Assembly (NCBI RefSeq): GCF_900101875.1
Contig: NZ_FNAI01000010.1
Span: 210,338-274,337 of the forward strand
DNA from: Mucilaginibacter pineti
GTDB taxonomy: Bacteria > Bacteroidota > Bacteroidia > Sphingobacteriales > Sphingobacteriaceae
Length of the DNA: 64,000 nt
Direction of reading: 5' to 3'
Shown: piece by piece, positions 22,086-31,935 of the stretch
Position numbering within the stretch: the first letter of the stretch is position 1
Layout: the number at the start of each line of letters is the position of its first letter
Translations under genes and position numbers: made by a program
The notes under the pieces: model-generated
Databases searched by the model: none
Seen by the model: only the letters and a program-made list of their open reading frames with translations
Told to the model about the DNA's origin: nothing

Positions 22086-22175
22086 GTATTAAGTTAAAGA
22101 TATAACCTTATCTTAAATTTGAATAACTATTTATTAATCGCAATTTTGACCGCGTTATCAATATGATTGTTATTA

Positions 22176-23429
22176 ATGTACGGTAAAAAAATATTTGTTT
22201 CGATTTTTTCATTTGCGGCTTTGCTATTAAGCACCGTAACCCTTTATGCGCAGGATAAAAGGTATATCCCTTTAGGCAGGCCTAAATATAAAGATACATC
22301 GATAGTGGTTCATGCCGATACCACGTATGAAAAAGATCTGTTTGATGTTATAAAATCGGTATTCAATAAAAATCACAATTCAGATAAGGTTGATTCTATT
22401 TCTACCAAACCGGTTTTTACCATTGTACCGGCAGTAGGGTATACCCTGCAAACAGATCTTGCTGGTACCTTATCGGGGAATGTGGCTTTCCGTACCGGGC
22501 CTAACGCACGTATTTCAACCATTACCACAAACCCCGCTTATACCCAAAAGAAGCAGATCATCGTATCCTTGCAATCAAACATATGGACCAAGAATAACAA
22601 GTACGATTTTATTGGCGACTTCAGGTTTTATAAATACCCGCAAAGCAGCTACGGTTTAGGAACCAATTCCGACCTGGCAAATGAAAACCCATTGGTGTAT
22701 AGCTTTTTTCGGTTTTATGAAACGGTGCTGCGGCATATAGGTGGTAATTTTTACATGGGCCTGGGCTATATATATGATAACCGCTGGAATATGTCGGAAA
22801 AAGGTCAGCTTAATGGCGGCGTATCCGATTATGAAAGATATGGCCCGATAAGCAAGTCGGTTTCTACAGGGCTTACGTTTAACGCCTTGTTTGATAGCCG
22901 GGATAACTCTATCAACTCCTCGCGCGGTTTTTACACGCAGGTACAATACCGGGATAATTATACCTTCCTTGGCAGTACATCGGCATGGAGCTCCTTAATT
23001 GTTGATATTCGTAAATACTATAAGTTCCCGGCCAGTTCCGATAACGTGATAGCTTTTTGGTCGTACAATTGGGTGGTTATTCATGGGCGGCCTGCTTACC
23101 TCGATCTGCCATCAACAGGGCATGATCCTAATGCCACCACGGGTAGGGGATACATTCAAGGCCGGTTTCGCGGGGCGCAGATGGTTTACCTGGAAAGTGA
23201 ATACCGTTTTAAGATAAGCCGTAACGGATTGCTGGGTGGTGTGGTATTTGCTAATGCGCAAAGTTTTTCGGCAGCACCGGGTACTCCTTTACAAACCATA
23301 CAGCCTGGTTTTGGGCCGGGGTTACGCATTAAACTCAATAAGGTATCAAAAACTAATATCGCCCTTGATTATGGCTTTGGCCGGGAGGGCTCAAGAGGGT
23401 TGTTCATCAATGTTGGCGAGGTATTTTAA
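22176..23429 (+). CDS. BamA/TamA-like outer membrane barrel protein
   Basis: A 417-residue protein with signal peptide (MYGKKIFVSIFSFAALLLSTVTLYAQ), a short linker and a barrel domain of the Omp85 surface-antigen type. The TGRGYIQGRFRG motif near residue 325 corresponds to the conserved RGF/Y motif of the barrel loop, and the protein ends in Phe. No POTRA domains are present, so it is not the main BamA; short POTRA-less Omp85 members occur in Bacteroidota and their substrates are unknown. It is monocistronic here. Confidence 0.75.
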   Translation: MYGKKIFVSIFSFAALLLSTVTLYAQDKRYIPLGRPKYKDTSIVVHADTTYEKDLFDVIKSVFNKNHNSDKVDSISTKPVFTIVPAVGYTLQTDLAGTLSGNVAFRTGPNARISTITTNPAYTQKKQIIVSLQSNIWTKNNKYDFIGDFRFYKYPQSSYGLGTNSDLANENPLVYSFFRFYETVLRHIGGNFYMGLGYIYDNRWNMSEKGQLNGGVSDYERYGPISKSVSTGLTFNALFDSRDNSINSSRGFYTQVQYRDNYTFLGSTSAWSSLIVDIRKYYKFPASSDNVIAFWSYNWVVIHGRPAYLDLPSTGHDPNATTGRGYIQGRFRGAQMVYLESEYRFKISRNGLLGGVVFANAQSFSAAPGTPLQTIQPGFGPGLRIKLNKVSKTNIALDYGFGREGSRGLFINVGEVF

Positions 23430-23679
23430 CGCTGTTCCCGTGTAATATTTACACCTTTTCTATCTCATTATATCCAATATCTCCCGTTTTTGTCAATAGG
23501 TTGGTAACTATCTGAAATACAATAATTTTAATTGTATTTTTATTTGAAATAAACATGAACAAAGACATCTGTATTGCGTTTAATATACGTAAGTTAAAAA
23601 GTGTTAAAGATTACTTAAATTTTACTGTATTGATAACAATTCTAAATTATTATTATTAGCTTTATCCATCAATTTACCT

Positions 23680-24276
23680 ATGAGCAGCACTCGGTTTACT
23701 AAATGGTTCATTTTCTTTACTTTAATCATTTCGGTGGCGTTAACGTCATGCCAGAAAGATGAGACGGTAAAGGATTTAGATGCTGTAAAAACCACCGCCG
23801 CTGCTGATAGCACATCAAACCTGAGTATCATAAACACTCCTGGTAATTTTTTAGCCGGCAAGGGTATCCTCAAAATAACCATCGAAGATTCAACTTATAC
23901 ATTTGACGCCGCCAAAGATTCTGTTGCTTTTATTAATGTACATAATGGCGATAGTAAATATTTCGGCATCACTGCTATAAATAAAGACCACACCATGAGT
24001 TTTGGTGTTAGTTCAATAGGTTTTGCGGCTGCAAATATCAACACAAAAATAGCCGGGAGCCAGTTTCTTTTCCGGACTAATGAAAAGAAGCCTATGCTGC
24101 AATATACCTTAACACAATTTACTGGCGAGGAAGAATCAGGTAAAATAAGCATCGAAAAATATAACAGCCAAAACCTTATTGCCAAAGGTACATTCTTTAC
24201 TTTTTTGGCTAAGGACGATAAAGCAAACTCTCCGTTTTATCGTGTTGAAGGCAGTTTCGACCTTCAACTTAAATAA
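23680..24276 (+). CDS. Lipoprotein of unknown function
   Basis: A 198-residue protein with a lipoprotein signal: positive N-terminus, hydrophobic core (WFIFFTLIISVAL) and lipobox LTSC, giving a mature N-terminus CQKDETVKD. The rest is a beta-rich domain of about 150 residues (ILKITIEDSTYTFDA, FGISSIGF-like strand region). Similar small lipoproteins are common in Sphingobacteriaceae, but I cannot name a function. Confidence 0.7.
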   Translation: MSSTRFTKWFIFFTLIISVALTSCQKDETVKDLDAVKTTAAADSTSNLSIINTPGNFLAGKGILKITIEDSTYTFDAAKDSVAFINVHNGDSKYFGITAINKDHTMSFGVSSIGFAAANINTKIAGSQFLFRTNEKKPMLQYTLTQFTGEEESGKISIEKYNSQNLIAKGTFFTFLAKDDKANSPFYRVEGSFDLQLK

Positions 24277-24434
24277 CGCCATCCTATAAAATAAAAGCTG
24301 ATTAAGGGAGTGTTATGCCTGTATGTTCTGCGTAATTTCAAGGTAAAAAAACTGCTGGTAACCTGCTTAATGCCACCGCACCTGTGGTAATATGGGCATT
24401 TTTTTGTACCTTTATGCAAATTTTAAAGACATTG

Positions 24435-24737
24435 ATGAAAGTATTTATTGCAGGGCTTCCTTTAGAAGTAGATGAGGCCGAATTAACAGCAGTTTTTGGT
24501 GATTTTGGGCCGGTTAAATCGCTCAGGATTATTAAAGATCGCGAAACAAAAGAGAGTAAGGGTTTTGGATTTGTGGAAATGGTTAATGATAATGAAGCTA
24601 AAGAGGCAATAAGGTGCATGAACGGAGCTAATTATTATGGCCGCAGGATCACGGTTAACGTGGCCGAAGACAAAGGCCCGGGCTTTAACGGCGGCGGTAA
24701 CAGCGGCGGCGGTAAAGGCGGCTTCAGACGTAACTAA
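24435..24737 (+). CDS. RRM RNA-binding protein
   Basis: A 100-residue single-RRM protein with RNP2 (KVFIAGL) at residues 2-8 and RNP1 (KGFGFVEM) near 41-48. It has a glycine-rich tail with arginine at the end (GGGNSGGGKGGFRRN), as in Bacteroidota and cyanobacterial RNA-binding proteins, thought to bind AU-rich or structured RNA. The frame extends upstream, but the ATG at 24435 begins the domain exactly (MKVFIAG). A clear terminator follows. Confidence 0.9.
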   Translation: MKVFIAGLPLEVDEAELTAVFGDFGPVKSLRIIKDRETKESKGFGFVEMVNDNEAKEAIRCMNGANYYGRRITVNVAEDKGPGFNGGGNSGGGKGGFRRN

Positions 24738-24772
24738 ACAACAAATAAAGAATTATTCTTTTTTAAAAGTAT

Positions 24773-24797
24773 AAGCCGGCATTGCCCGGCTTTTTTG
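24773..24797 (+). terminator. Rho-independent terminator of RRM gene
   Basis: AAGCCGG and CCGGCTT arms around a six-base loop, followed by TTTTTT. It lies 36 bases after the RRM stop codon. Confidence 0.9.
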
Positions 24798-24955
24798 TCT
24801 TACAACAATTTGGTGTAGTTATGCTAATAGGCAAATGACATTTCTTTAAATATCCGGCATAATTATCATACTTTAGTGCTATATGTTTAACTTATTTTTC
24901 GGCCATGAAAAATAAACAAACCTGTTACAAACCTTTTGTAAATTAAATAAACCAA

Positions 24956-27900
24956 TTGCGCGCTCCTGCTAAAATACTTGTTGCACTAATATGGCTGTGT
25001 GCAATGGCAATAAATGTATTTGCCCAGGCACCAAACATTACCTACGCAAATCCCCCGGTTTACTCGGTGGGTACAACAATAACTCCCTTAGTTGCTTTAA
25101 ACACCGGTGGCGCAGTGCCTGCTAATCACTATGGCCAAACCACTATTTTTGCGGGCAACAGTAACTCTGGTAATGCAGATGGCTCTGGTGCATCGGCAAG
25201 CTTCAACAATCCCAGGGGCCTTACAATTGATGCTGCAGGCAATATTTATGTGGCCGATAGGAACAATAACCTTATTCGTAAAATTACGCCGACTGGTACA
25301 GTTAAAACAATTACTGGTTTTGGTTATGTTGATGCGGCCGGTAATTCTGTAAATTTATCCTCGCCAAGCGGGCTTACTGTGGATGCAGTCGGGAATATTT
25401 ATGTAGCTGCCGAAGGCGACAATCAAATAAAGAAAATTACACCATCAAATATCGTAACCACACTTGCGGGTAATGGTAGTATAGGGAGCGATGACGGGGT
25501 AGGTTTGGCAGCTTATTTTCATCAACCTTTGGATGTAACCGTTGATGCCGATGGGAATGTTTTCGTGGCCGATATCGATAACAATGCTATTCGTAAAATA
25601 ACACCCGGCGGTGTGGTTACCACATTTGCAGGCGGATCTTCAGGCTATGTGGATGATATTGGCACGGCGGCCAAGTTCAAAGGACCAAGCGGTTTGGTTA
25701 TCGATGCGTTGGGCAATGTTTACGTTGCTGATCTTTTCAATCACGTTATCAGGAAAATTACCCCTGCGGGCAAGGTTACCACATTTGCTGGAATTGGCGG
25801 GCAGCAGGGCGAAGAGGATGGACCCGTTGCCAATGCTACTTTAAATTATCCTTACAAGCTTGCAATTGATGTTGCGGGAAATATTTACGCATCTGAAGCC
25901 AACGGCGGCAATCGGATAAGAAAGATAACGCCCAGTGGCATAGTAAGCACCGTACAGCATAATATAAACGCAATTAATGCCGAAGGCAAGGGGGTGAATA
26001 CAGGCGAGGCTTACGCCTCGGGTGTAGTTGTTAATAACGACGGTTTTTTATTTATGTCAGATGTTGGCGTTAATAATATTTATAAAGTGGTTATTACGGG
26101 TTATGGCATTGATAAGCCTTTACCCGCCGGCCTTAGCTTTGATACGGCTACAGGTATTATCAGCGGTACGCCTACTGTTGCTTCGCCGGCACAGGATTTT
26201 ATTATTACGGCTTATAACCTTATCGGGAGCAGCAGTTTTAAAATAACTATCAAGATAACAGCTGGCGTTTTACCGCCGGCTGGCTCGCCGCCCGTAATTG
26301 CTTATTCCACACCCAATGTTTATCATTTAAATTCGGCTATACCGCCGTTAAAACCAACGAACAACGGCGGTATTGTGCCTGCAAATACCTATGGGTTGGT
26401 AAGCTCGTTTGCCGGCACAGGCGAGCTTGGTAATAATAACGGACCTGGAACAAATGCAAGTTTTCACGGTGTGTATAATGTTGCTACAGATGCTGCTGGA
26501 AATGTTTATGTGGCTGATCAAGGGAATAATCAAATCAGGAAAATTACTCCTGACGGAAATGTAAGCATTTTTGCGGGCACCGGCGATCCTGGAACGGCCG
26601 ATGGGCCAGGTGTATCGGCTACATTTCAGTTACCTTTATTTATAACTACTGATGCCAATAACAATGTTTATGTAAGTGATCCTATAAACGGACTTCTTCG
26701 TAAAATATCACCATCGGGAAACGTAATAAGCGTAAATTATAATATTCGGCAACCCGGTTTCTTAGCATTTGATGCTGATGGTAATTTGTATTTTTCGCAT
26801 GCTTATAATATTAATATATTTAAAGTTACACCGGCAGGTATGGTAACAATTTATGCAGGTAACGGCAGTATTGGTGTAGGAAATGGTCCTCGAGAATTGG
26901 CTTCTTTTGGTAGACCTACTGGCTTGGCTGTTGACGCTGGCGGCAATTTATACATTGCAGATGCAAGCAACTCGCTAATAAGGAAAATTGATAAGCTTAC
27001 TGGTATTGTTTCAACATTTGCCGGAGGAGCAGCAAATAATGTCGATGGAATGGGGATTGGAGCCGGTTTTACCACCCCAAATTCATTAACCTTTGATGCA
27101 CTGGGTAATTTATACGTTGGCGATATAGGTAGTCATAGGATAAGAAAAATTACACCAGGAGGTAATGTAACCACCTTAGTGGGTAACAATGCAGGTAATA
27201 ATAATGGTATAGGTACAAATGCGAGTATTAATTATCCGGCTGGTTTGGCAATGGATAATAATGGACATCTTTTTGTGGGAGAACTTAATAATAACTGGGT
27301 GCGGAAAATAGATCTGACAGGCTACACCATCAACAAACCACTTCCTGCCGGGCTAACTTTCGACACTAAAACAGGAATTATCAGCGGAACACCCACCGAG
27401 ATTTCATCTGCTGCAGATTACACAATTACGGCCTATAATTTGGGCGGCAGCAGCATATTTACTACAAGTATTAAAATTTTAGAAGCAGCAAGTATTACCG
27501 CAACTGATGTAAGCGGCGATGTAATCGCCTGCGAAGGCAAAGAGGGTACAACCCATCAGCAATTTACAGTAAGCGGAACCGATCTTTCGGCGGGAATAAC
27601 GGTAACGGCACCGGCTGGTTTCGAAGTATCAGCAACTGCTGTTGGTGGGTATGGCAGTACAATAACTTTACCACAAACCAGCGGAAAGGTTAACGGAGTT
27701 AAGATTTATGTACAAATGATAGCCGGTAGTATGGGCAGCCATCAAGATAATATAACGCTTTCATCTCCTGGGGCAATTAATGTTAATGTACCCGTGAAAG
27801 GAACTATAACGGCAAATAAAATAACATCGGTTGCAATTACGCTTAACGTAAACCCCAGTTGCCAGGGTGCTACGGTTGATTTTACGGCTATTAATCCTGT

Positions 27901-28849
27901 AAACGGGGGAGTTAAACCGGTTTACTTATGGAAAGTAAATGGTAGCCCCGTAGGTAATGAGAAAAATGCCATATATGAAACCAGCGCGTTGGTTAATAAT
28001 GATGTTGTTACCTGTACGCTCATCAATACTACAGATTGTACGGGCACACCTATCGAATCGGACCCAATAATAGTGAAAAGGACCCCTTTGGTTGGGCCGG
28101 ATGTTGTAATTACGCCAACATCAGTATATCCGGCTTGCCCGGGTATCGCAGTGGCTTTTACCGCTACGCCGGTTTATGCCGGTAGTAATTACCAATGGCA
28201 GGTTAATGGCGAAAATACAGGCAGCAATAGTCCCGATTTTGCAGGCGACGGGTTAAGGGAGGGTGATAGGTTAACCTGTACTATCACAACTACTTCAGAG
28301 TGTGCCATACCGGCAACCAGTGATCCATTGATATTTGCGGTTGCGCCTTTGCCAACAGTGGCCTTTAGCGGTAATGTGGTAGTAAACGCGCAATCCAGCG
28401 TAACACTCAGGCCGGTTATTACTGGCGATATTGCAAGTTATAGCTGGTCGCCGACGGTTGGTTTAAATAGTGCCGATGTGAAATATCCGGTGGCTAATCC
28501 TTTGGTTACAACAACTTATACCCTACAGGTAATTACAACGGCAGGTTGCCCGGTATCTGCATTGGTAACGGTAACTGTGGTACATAGTATAGAAATATCC
28601 AATACGTTTACCCCTAATGGCGATGGCTATAATGATACCTGGACTATTCCAGAACTGGAAGGCTACCCTGGCTGCACTGTAAATGTATACAACAGGAATG
28701 GTGCCGAGGTGTTTAAATCTGTAGGATACTCAAGGCCCTGGAATGGTACATACAATAATAAAATATTACCTTACGGAACATATTACTACGTGATAGATCC
28801 CAAAAACGGTTTTTCGAAATTAACCGGCTCAGTAACTATAATCAGATAA
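24956..28849 (+). CDS. Secreted NHL/Ig repeat protein with T9SS C-terminal domain
   Basis: A 1297-residue secreted protein. Signal peptide at residues 1-23 (ILVALIWLCAMAINVFAQ), starting with TTG. Two related halves (about 25-430 and 445-860) each begin with an Ig-like lead (TYANPPVYSVG / AYSTPNVYHLN), then several NHL repeats with GNIYVADRNNNLIRKITP-type units, then a putative Ig domain with LPAGLSFDTATGIISGTP. Three further Ig-like domains follow. The last ~90 residues (NTFTPNGDGYNDTW ... YYYVIDPKNG) are the gliding-motility/type B C-terminal domain recognised by type IX secretion. Surface or secreted beta-propellers; ligand unknown. Confidence 0.9.
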   Translation: MRAPAKILVALIWLCAMAINVFAQAPNITYANPPVYSVGTTITPLVALNTGGAVPANHYGQTTIFAGNSNSGNADGSGASASFNNPRGLTIDAAGNIYVADRNNNLIRKITPTGTVKTITGFGYVDAAGNSVNLSSPSGLTVDAVGNIYVAAEGDNQIKKITPSNIVTTLAGNGSIGSDDGVGLAAYFHQPLDVTVDADGNVFVADIDNNAIRKITPGGVVTTFAGGSSGYVDDIGTAAKFKGPSGLVIDALGNVYVADLFNHVIRKITPAGKVTTFAGIGGQQGEEDGPVANATLNYPYKLAIDVAGNIYASEANGGNRIRKITPSGIVSTVQHNINAINAEGKGVNTGEAYASGVVVNNDGFLFMSDVGVNNIYKVVITGYGIDKPLPAGLSFDTATGIISGTPTVASPAQDFIITAYNLIGSSSFKITIKITAGVLPPAGSPPVIAYSTPNVYHLNSAIPPLKPTNNGGIVPANTYGLVSSFAGTGELGNNNGPGTNASFHGVYNVATDAAGNVYVADQGNNQIRKITPDGNVSIFAGTGDPGTADGPGVSATFQLPLFITTDANNNVYVSDPINGLLRKISPSGNVISVNYNIRQPGFLAFDADGNLYFSHAYNINIFKVTPAGMVTIYAGNGSIGVGNGPRELASFGRPTGLAVDAGGNLYIADASNSLIRKIDKLTGIVSTFAGGAANNVDGMGIGAGFTTPNSLTFDALGNLYVGDIGSHRIRKITPGGNVTTLVGNNAGNNNGIGTNASINYPAGLAMDNNGHLFVGELNNNWVRKIDLTGYTINKPLPAGLTFDTKTGIISGTPTEISSAADYTITAYNLGGSSIFTTSIKILEAASITATDVSGDVIACEGKEGTTHQQFTVSGTDLSAGITVTAPAGFEVSATAVGGYGSTITLPQTSGKVNGVKIYVQMIAGSMGSHQDNITLSSPGAINVNVPVKGTITANKITSVAITLNVNPSCQGATVDFTAINPVNGGVKPVYLWKVNGSPVGNEKNAIYETSALVNNDVVTCTLINTTDCTGTPIESDPIIVKRTPLVGPDVVITPTSVYPACPGIAVAFTATPVYAGSNYQWQVNGENTGSNSPDFAGDGLREGDRLTCTITTTSECAIPATSDPLIFAVAPLPTVAFSGNVVVNAQSSVTLRPVITGDIASYSWSPTVGLNSADVKYPVANPLVTTTYTLQVITTAGCPVSALVTVTVVHSIEISNTFTPNGDGYNDTWTIPELEGYPGCTVNVYNRNGAEVFKSVGYSRPWNGTYNNKILPYGTYYYVIDPKNGFSKLTGSVTIIR

Positions 28850-28870
28850 TTGTAGGATTAATATTGCTGT

Positions 28871-29215
28871 TTAACAAGCTTGTGCCATTGCACCAGAATT
28901 AATATCGAGCACATTTAATAAGTTATCGAGCCTTGTATTAAGCTCGTCCAGTTGTATATGTCCGCTGTTGTAGGCAGTGGTAAGTTCTTCCAACTCATGC
29001 GTTGCATTTGAATGTGCGGTATTTAAGTCGCCTGTTTGCAGGTGGTTTTCCAGCTCGCTAATTTTATACTCGGCAACGGTAAACATATAAAGTTGCTGTT
29101 TATCATTGGTGTATATATTATTACTGCTTTGCTTGCTTTGTTGTTGTTTGTTGAACTCAACCAAAATTATGGCAGCTATTATAGCCACGATAACAAGTAT
29201 CATTAAAGTATCCAT
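28871..29215 (-). CDS. Membrane-anchored coiled-coil protein
   Basis: A 114-residue protein: N-terminal membrane helix (LMILVIVAIIAAIILVEF, residues 4-21), Gln/Ser-rich linker, then a coiled-coil-like helix region. The C-terminal part (AYNSGHIQLDELNTRLDNLL) resembles the same region of the plus-strand gene at 33066-33398, which has the same layout, so the two are paralogues. Function unknown. Confidence 0.65.
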   Translation of the reverse strand: MDTLMILVIVAIIAAIILVEFNKQQQSKQSSNNIYTNDKQQLYMFTVAEYKISELENHLQTGDLNTAHSNATHELEELTTAYNSGHIQLDELNTRLDNLLNVLDINSGAMAQAC

Positions 29216-29454
29216 GCGCTTTCTCTATATCTGTGTATATTATAATTTAGTTTACCACAGCATTTGGGGTGATAGCCGGGGCAATTGGTTGTAATAAATA
29301 TATGAGTATTGTGTGCTAATTTTTAATGCATTGTTGACGATTGTTAGTAAAATGACCAAATGTTGATAAGTATTGGCGCTTATTGCTTTTTAATAACAAA
29401 TAACTGTGATCGTCAGCCTGTTTAAATGACGGGGTTCATCTAAATCGATTAAGA

Positions 29455-29964
29455 TCATTTGGCGGTAATTCTTTTTTCGTAACAGTAAAATCTTAAGCCT
29501 GGTCTAAATTTCAGACCAATTTCTCCTGCATATTCATAGCCAAGCTTGGGAAATAGTTTTTGGGTTGCCTGATTTTTAGTATTGGTATCTATCCGTAAAA
29601 TACTTATTCCCCGGTTTGCAGCCACTTGCTCGGCTTGCTGTAATAGGGCGGCGGCAATACCCATTCCTCTAAAGTGGGCACTTACTGCAAGGCGGTGGGT
29701 AACAATAGCTTCCTCGTTGATATCCCAGCCTACTTCGGCATACTCGGGCGATTGATCTGTGGTTATGGCGGTAATACCTGCAATTTGTTCATCTATTTCA
29801 GCCACCCAAAGTTGATTTAGGGCTATATCATTGGTGAAAACTCTGGCGTTGGGGTAGTGTTCATCCCATTGTAGATTACCTGAAGCTATCATAGCGGGCA
29901 CAACTTCGGCAATCAATTGCATAATTTGTGGAATATCGGTTAGTATAGCAGGGCGCACAAGCAT
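29455..29964 (-). CDS. GNAT family N-acetyltransferase
   Basis: A 169-residue protein with the GNAT fold: MLVRPAILTDIPQIMQLI strand and helix at the start, motif A with HFRGMGIAAALLQQAE (acetyl-CoA pyrophosphate loop, R/QxxGxA type) at about 95-112, and motif B with NQATQKLFPKLGYEYAGE. The acceptor is unknown. Monocistronic; flanking genes are unrelated. Confidence 0.88.
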   Translation of the reverse strand: MLVRPAILTDIPQIMQLIAEVVPAMIASGNLQWDEHYPNARVFTNDIALNQLWVAEIDEQIAGITAITTDQSPEYAEVGWDINEEAIVTHRLAVSAHFRGMGIAAALLQQAEQVAANRGISILRIDTNTKNQATQKLFPKLGYEYAGEIGLKFRPGLRFYCYEKRITAK

Positions 29965-30057
29965 AATAATACAGGTAGTAAAAACGCTAATTTATAATTA
30001 AGGCACACTATAAAATTGATGTATACTATAATTTATTGCAATTGACAGCTATCTGTT

Positions 30058-30219
30058 TTATGTGGCAATAGACTTTTTGCGGGCGGATGTCTTTTTACGG
30101 TTCAATTGATAGCTTATTACCCAGGTCATAAAAACAAGCATTCCATAAAACAAAATATTTTGCAATACATTGCCTACGCTTAGCTGGTAGATGGCTGCAT
30201 GTATAAATTTGTTTGACAT
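30058..30219 (-). CDS. Small single-pass membrane protein
   Basis: A 53-residue frame starting MSNKFIHAAIYQL, with one membrane helix (ILFYGMLVFMTWVISYQL, about residues 22-39) and a basic C-terminus (NRKKTSARKKS). Positive-inside rule places the C-terminus in the cytoplasm. It has its own spacing from neighbours and codon use like them. No family recognised; too short for usual ORF cut-offs. Confidence 0.5.
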   Translation of the reverse strand: MSNKFIHAAIYQLSVGNVLQNILFYGMLVFMTWVISYQLNRKKTSARKKSIAT

Positions 30220-30412
30220 TGGTATTGTTTGATAACATAATACAGTAATGCCTATAATTGTTTTATAACTTTTAGGAGCGTTTAATTAGGTAGGCTCTAT
30301 AAATGGTTAACGGTATTTAAGCTGATAAATTACCGGGGCATTGCATGTATCTATTTCTTTGTGTATATATTTACTACCGGCATAATATGGCGGAGTTAAA
30401 TATACACAGATC

Positions 30413-30724
30413 ATGATCCTTGAGGAATTTTTGAAGCAGCTGAAACGGGTATCTACAGATATAGAAGAGTTGAATAAACGTACCTATCATGCTTATCTCG
30501 ATCCGTTGTTTAAGATGATAGCGTATGATGGCGACCGCCTGAACCGTAAACATGATCTGATGATTACACCTTATCTGCAATATATAAGCACCACCAAACG
30601 CGATGATTTCCGGGACGACCTTTCAAAGACCGAGGTTGAAGAGATCATCGACAGTGTAAAAACGGATATAGATTGTATGATCTTCCGTATTGAGCAAAAG
30701 GAAAGCCCGCCTGCGCATCCATAA
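30413..30724 (+). CDS. Conserved-looking protein of unknown function
   Basis: A 103-residue, mostly helical, charged protein (MILEEFLKQLKRVSTDIEELNKRTY...). It has no signal peptide, membrane segment or known motif. It ends 46 bases before the convergent S24 repressor gene. Function unknown. Confidence 0.6.
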   Translation: MILEEFLKQLKRVSTDIEELNKRTYHAYLDPLFKMIAYDGDRLNRKHDLMITPYLQYISTTKRDDFRDDLSKTEVEEIIDSVKTDIDCMIFRIEQKESPPAHP

Positions 30725-30770
30725 GCAGGAGAGGTGTTAATTAAAAACACGCCGTTAAAAATGTGTCAAC

Positions 30771-31472
30771 TTAATGATTGTGCTTTTTATGGATATCTTT
30801 AACCAGGCATAGCTTTTTAATATCAGCAATCTGAATGGCAAAAGGAGCATATTTTAAGCGGTTGCCAACCATTTCGGTAGTGTTATCTGAGTGGGCAATC
30901 ACTTCTTCGGGCGTATCGCCAGCCAGCAGGCGCTTGTACATGCGGTAGTCGCCCCATTCAATGTAATAAACCTCGCCCGGCAGTATCTTTTTATCATGGA
31001 TTACTTTTAGGGCTACCCAGCAACCATTTTCCAGGTATGGGTACATGGAATGGCCCCATACGGGCAATGCAAAATCGCAATCCTCAATACCCGGAAAGTT
31101 CATACGGCCAACCGGTTGCGAATCATTAATGTCATTATATACTTCAACGCCCGACGCTGTGGCAATAATTTCATACATAGGTATGCCCTCTGTGGCTTTA
31201 TTTACTACAGTATTTTCTTGATAAGTAGGCGTTTTCTTTCCTTCAATGAAGTCTTTGTATTTTTCTTTAAAAATTCTGAGTTTTTCTGGATCGATATTTT
31301 GCCTGCTCTTTACTATTTCGGTTATGGAACTTGGCGAGTTAAAGCCCAATGCTTCGGCTAACTGCGCGTTGCCAGAAAAAGCTTTTCCTTTTAATTGACT
31401 ATAAAGTATGATAAACTCCAGTGTTTCAGGGCGAATTGTTTTGATTTTGTTGGGCTTTAATGAATCATCCAT
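30771..31472 (-). CDS. S24 (LexA/CI-type) transcriptional repressor
   Basis: A 233-residue regulator. The N-terminal ~80 residues contain a helix-turn-helix (NAQLAEALGFNSPSSITEIVKSR). The C-terminal part is a peptidase S24 domain with GHSMYPYLENG (nucleophile Ser about residue 141) and the catalytic Lys in YRMYKRL (about 180). Such proteins are phage or SOS-linked repressors that self-cleave. It is divergent from the small genes at 31633 and 31936; two copies of AAAGATWWTTCTT lie in between as candidate operators. It may control them or a mobile element. Confidence 0.85.
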   Translation of the reverse strand: MDDSLKPNKIKTIRPETLEFIILYSQLKGKAFSGNAQLAEALGFNSPSSITEIVKSRQNIDPEKLRIFKEKYKDFIEGKKTPTYQENTVVNKATEGIPMYEIIATASGVEVYNDINDSQPVGRMNFPGIEDCDFALPVWGHSMYPYLENGCWVALKVIHDKKILPGEVYYIEWGDYRMYKRLLAGDTPEEVIAHSDNTTEMVGNRLKYAPFAIQIADIKKLCLVKDIHKKHNH

Positions 31473-31487
31473 GATAATAAATTATTT

Positions 31488-31530
31488 AAAGATTATTCTT
31501 GATTTTAATAAAGATATTTCTTTATATTTG
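31488..31530 (+). promoter_or_regulatory. Promoter and paired operator candidates of the S24 repressor
   Basis: AAAGATTATTCTT at 31488-31500 and AAAGATATTTCTT at 31510-31522 are spaced 22 bases apart, two DNA turns. TTG at 31499-31501 and an exact TAnnTTTG box (TATATTTG, 31523-31530) are 21 bases apart and form a plus-strand promoter. The second operator abuts the -7 box, so repressor binding would block it. Confidence 0.65.
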
Positions 31531-31632
31531 TCCTGTTGGTTTTTACTAAAATACTACAAATTTTAATAGAAACAAATATAATAACACAGAATTTACAGAA
31601 ACTATAATTACAGAATCTTTAAAAGCAAAATC

Positions 31633-31827
31633 ATGCACGTAGCCTACTCCGCCATTCAGCAATTTTCAGCAGCCGAGGAAAATTGCAACAACCCAACCCA
31701 ACCAGATGAGCTAATGCATGAACCTATGCTGCGTTACCACGGTTATCAGGCTGCCTGCCAAAAGCTCAATAAAGAAATTGCCGCCATACAGCAATATCTG
31801 CCCGGCTGGATGCCTGCTTTCAGGTAG
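31633..31827 (+). CDS. Small protein under S24-repressor promoter
   Basis: A 64-residue frame starting MHVAYSAIQQFSAAEENC, with ACQKLNKEIAAIQQYLPGW near the end, predicted helical. It is the first gene after the repressor-controlled promoter and 102 bases downstream of its -7 box. No recognised family. It may belong to a small accessory or ex-phage operon with the gene at 31936. Confidence 0.5.
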   Translation: MHVAYSAIQQFSAAEENCNNPTQPDELMHEPMLRYHGYQAACQKLNKEIAAIQQYLPGWMPAFR

Positions 31828-31850
31828 GTAGACGGTAGTTTACAGCGGTA

Positions 31851-31918
31851 CCAATGACCAATGACCAATGACCAATGACCAATGACCAATGACCAATGAC
31901 CAATGACCAATGACCAAT
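31851..31918. repeat. Nine-copy CCAATGA heptamer tract
   Basis: Nine exact CCAATGA units from 31851 to 31913 and a partial tenth. It lies 18 bases upstream of the ATG at 31936, in the leader of that gene. Seven is not a multiple of three; the tract contains ATG in every unit, so translation could begin inside it in different frames. Confidence 0.95.
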
Positions 31919-31935
31919 TAACAAATAAACAAAAC

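Noticed and set aside
23554..23658. A 33-residue plus-strand ORF starting MNKDICIAFNIRK
   Set aside because: Low-complexity AT-rich end and no relatives or signals; probably chance.
31851..31918. Short regular repeats that could be taken for a CRISPR array
   Set aside because: The units are exact heptamers with no spacers and no cas genes are near; the same holds for 6774-6836.
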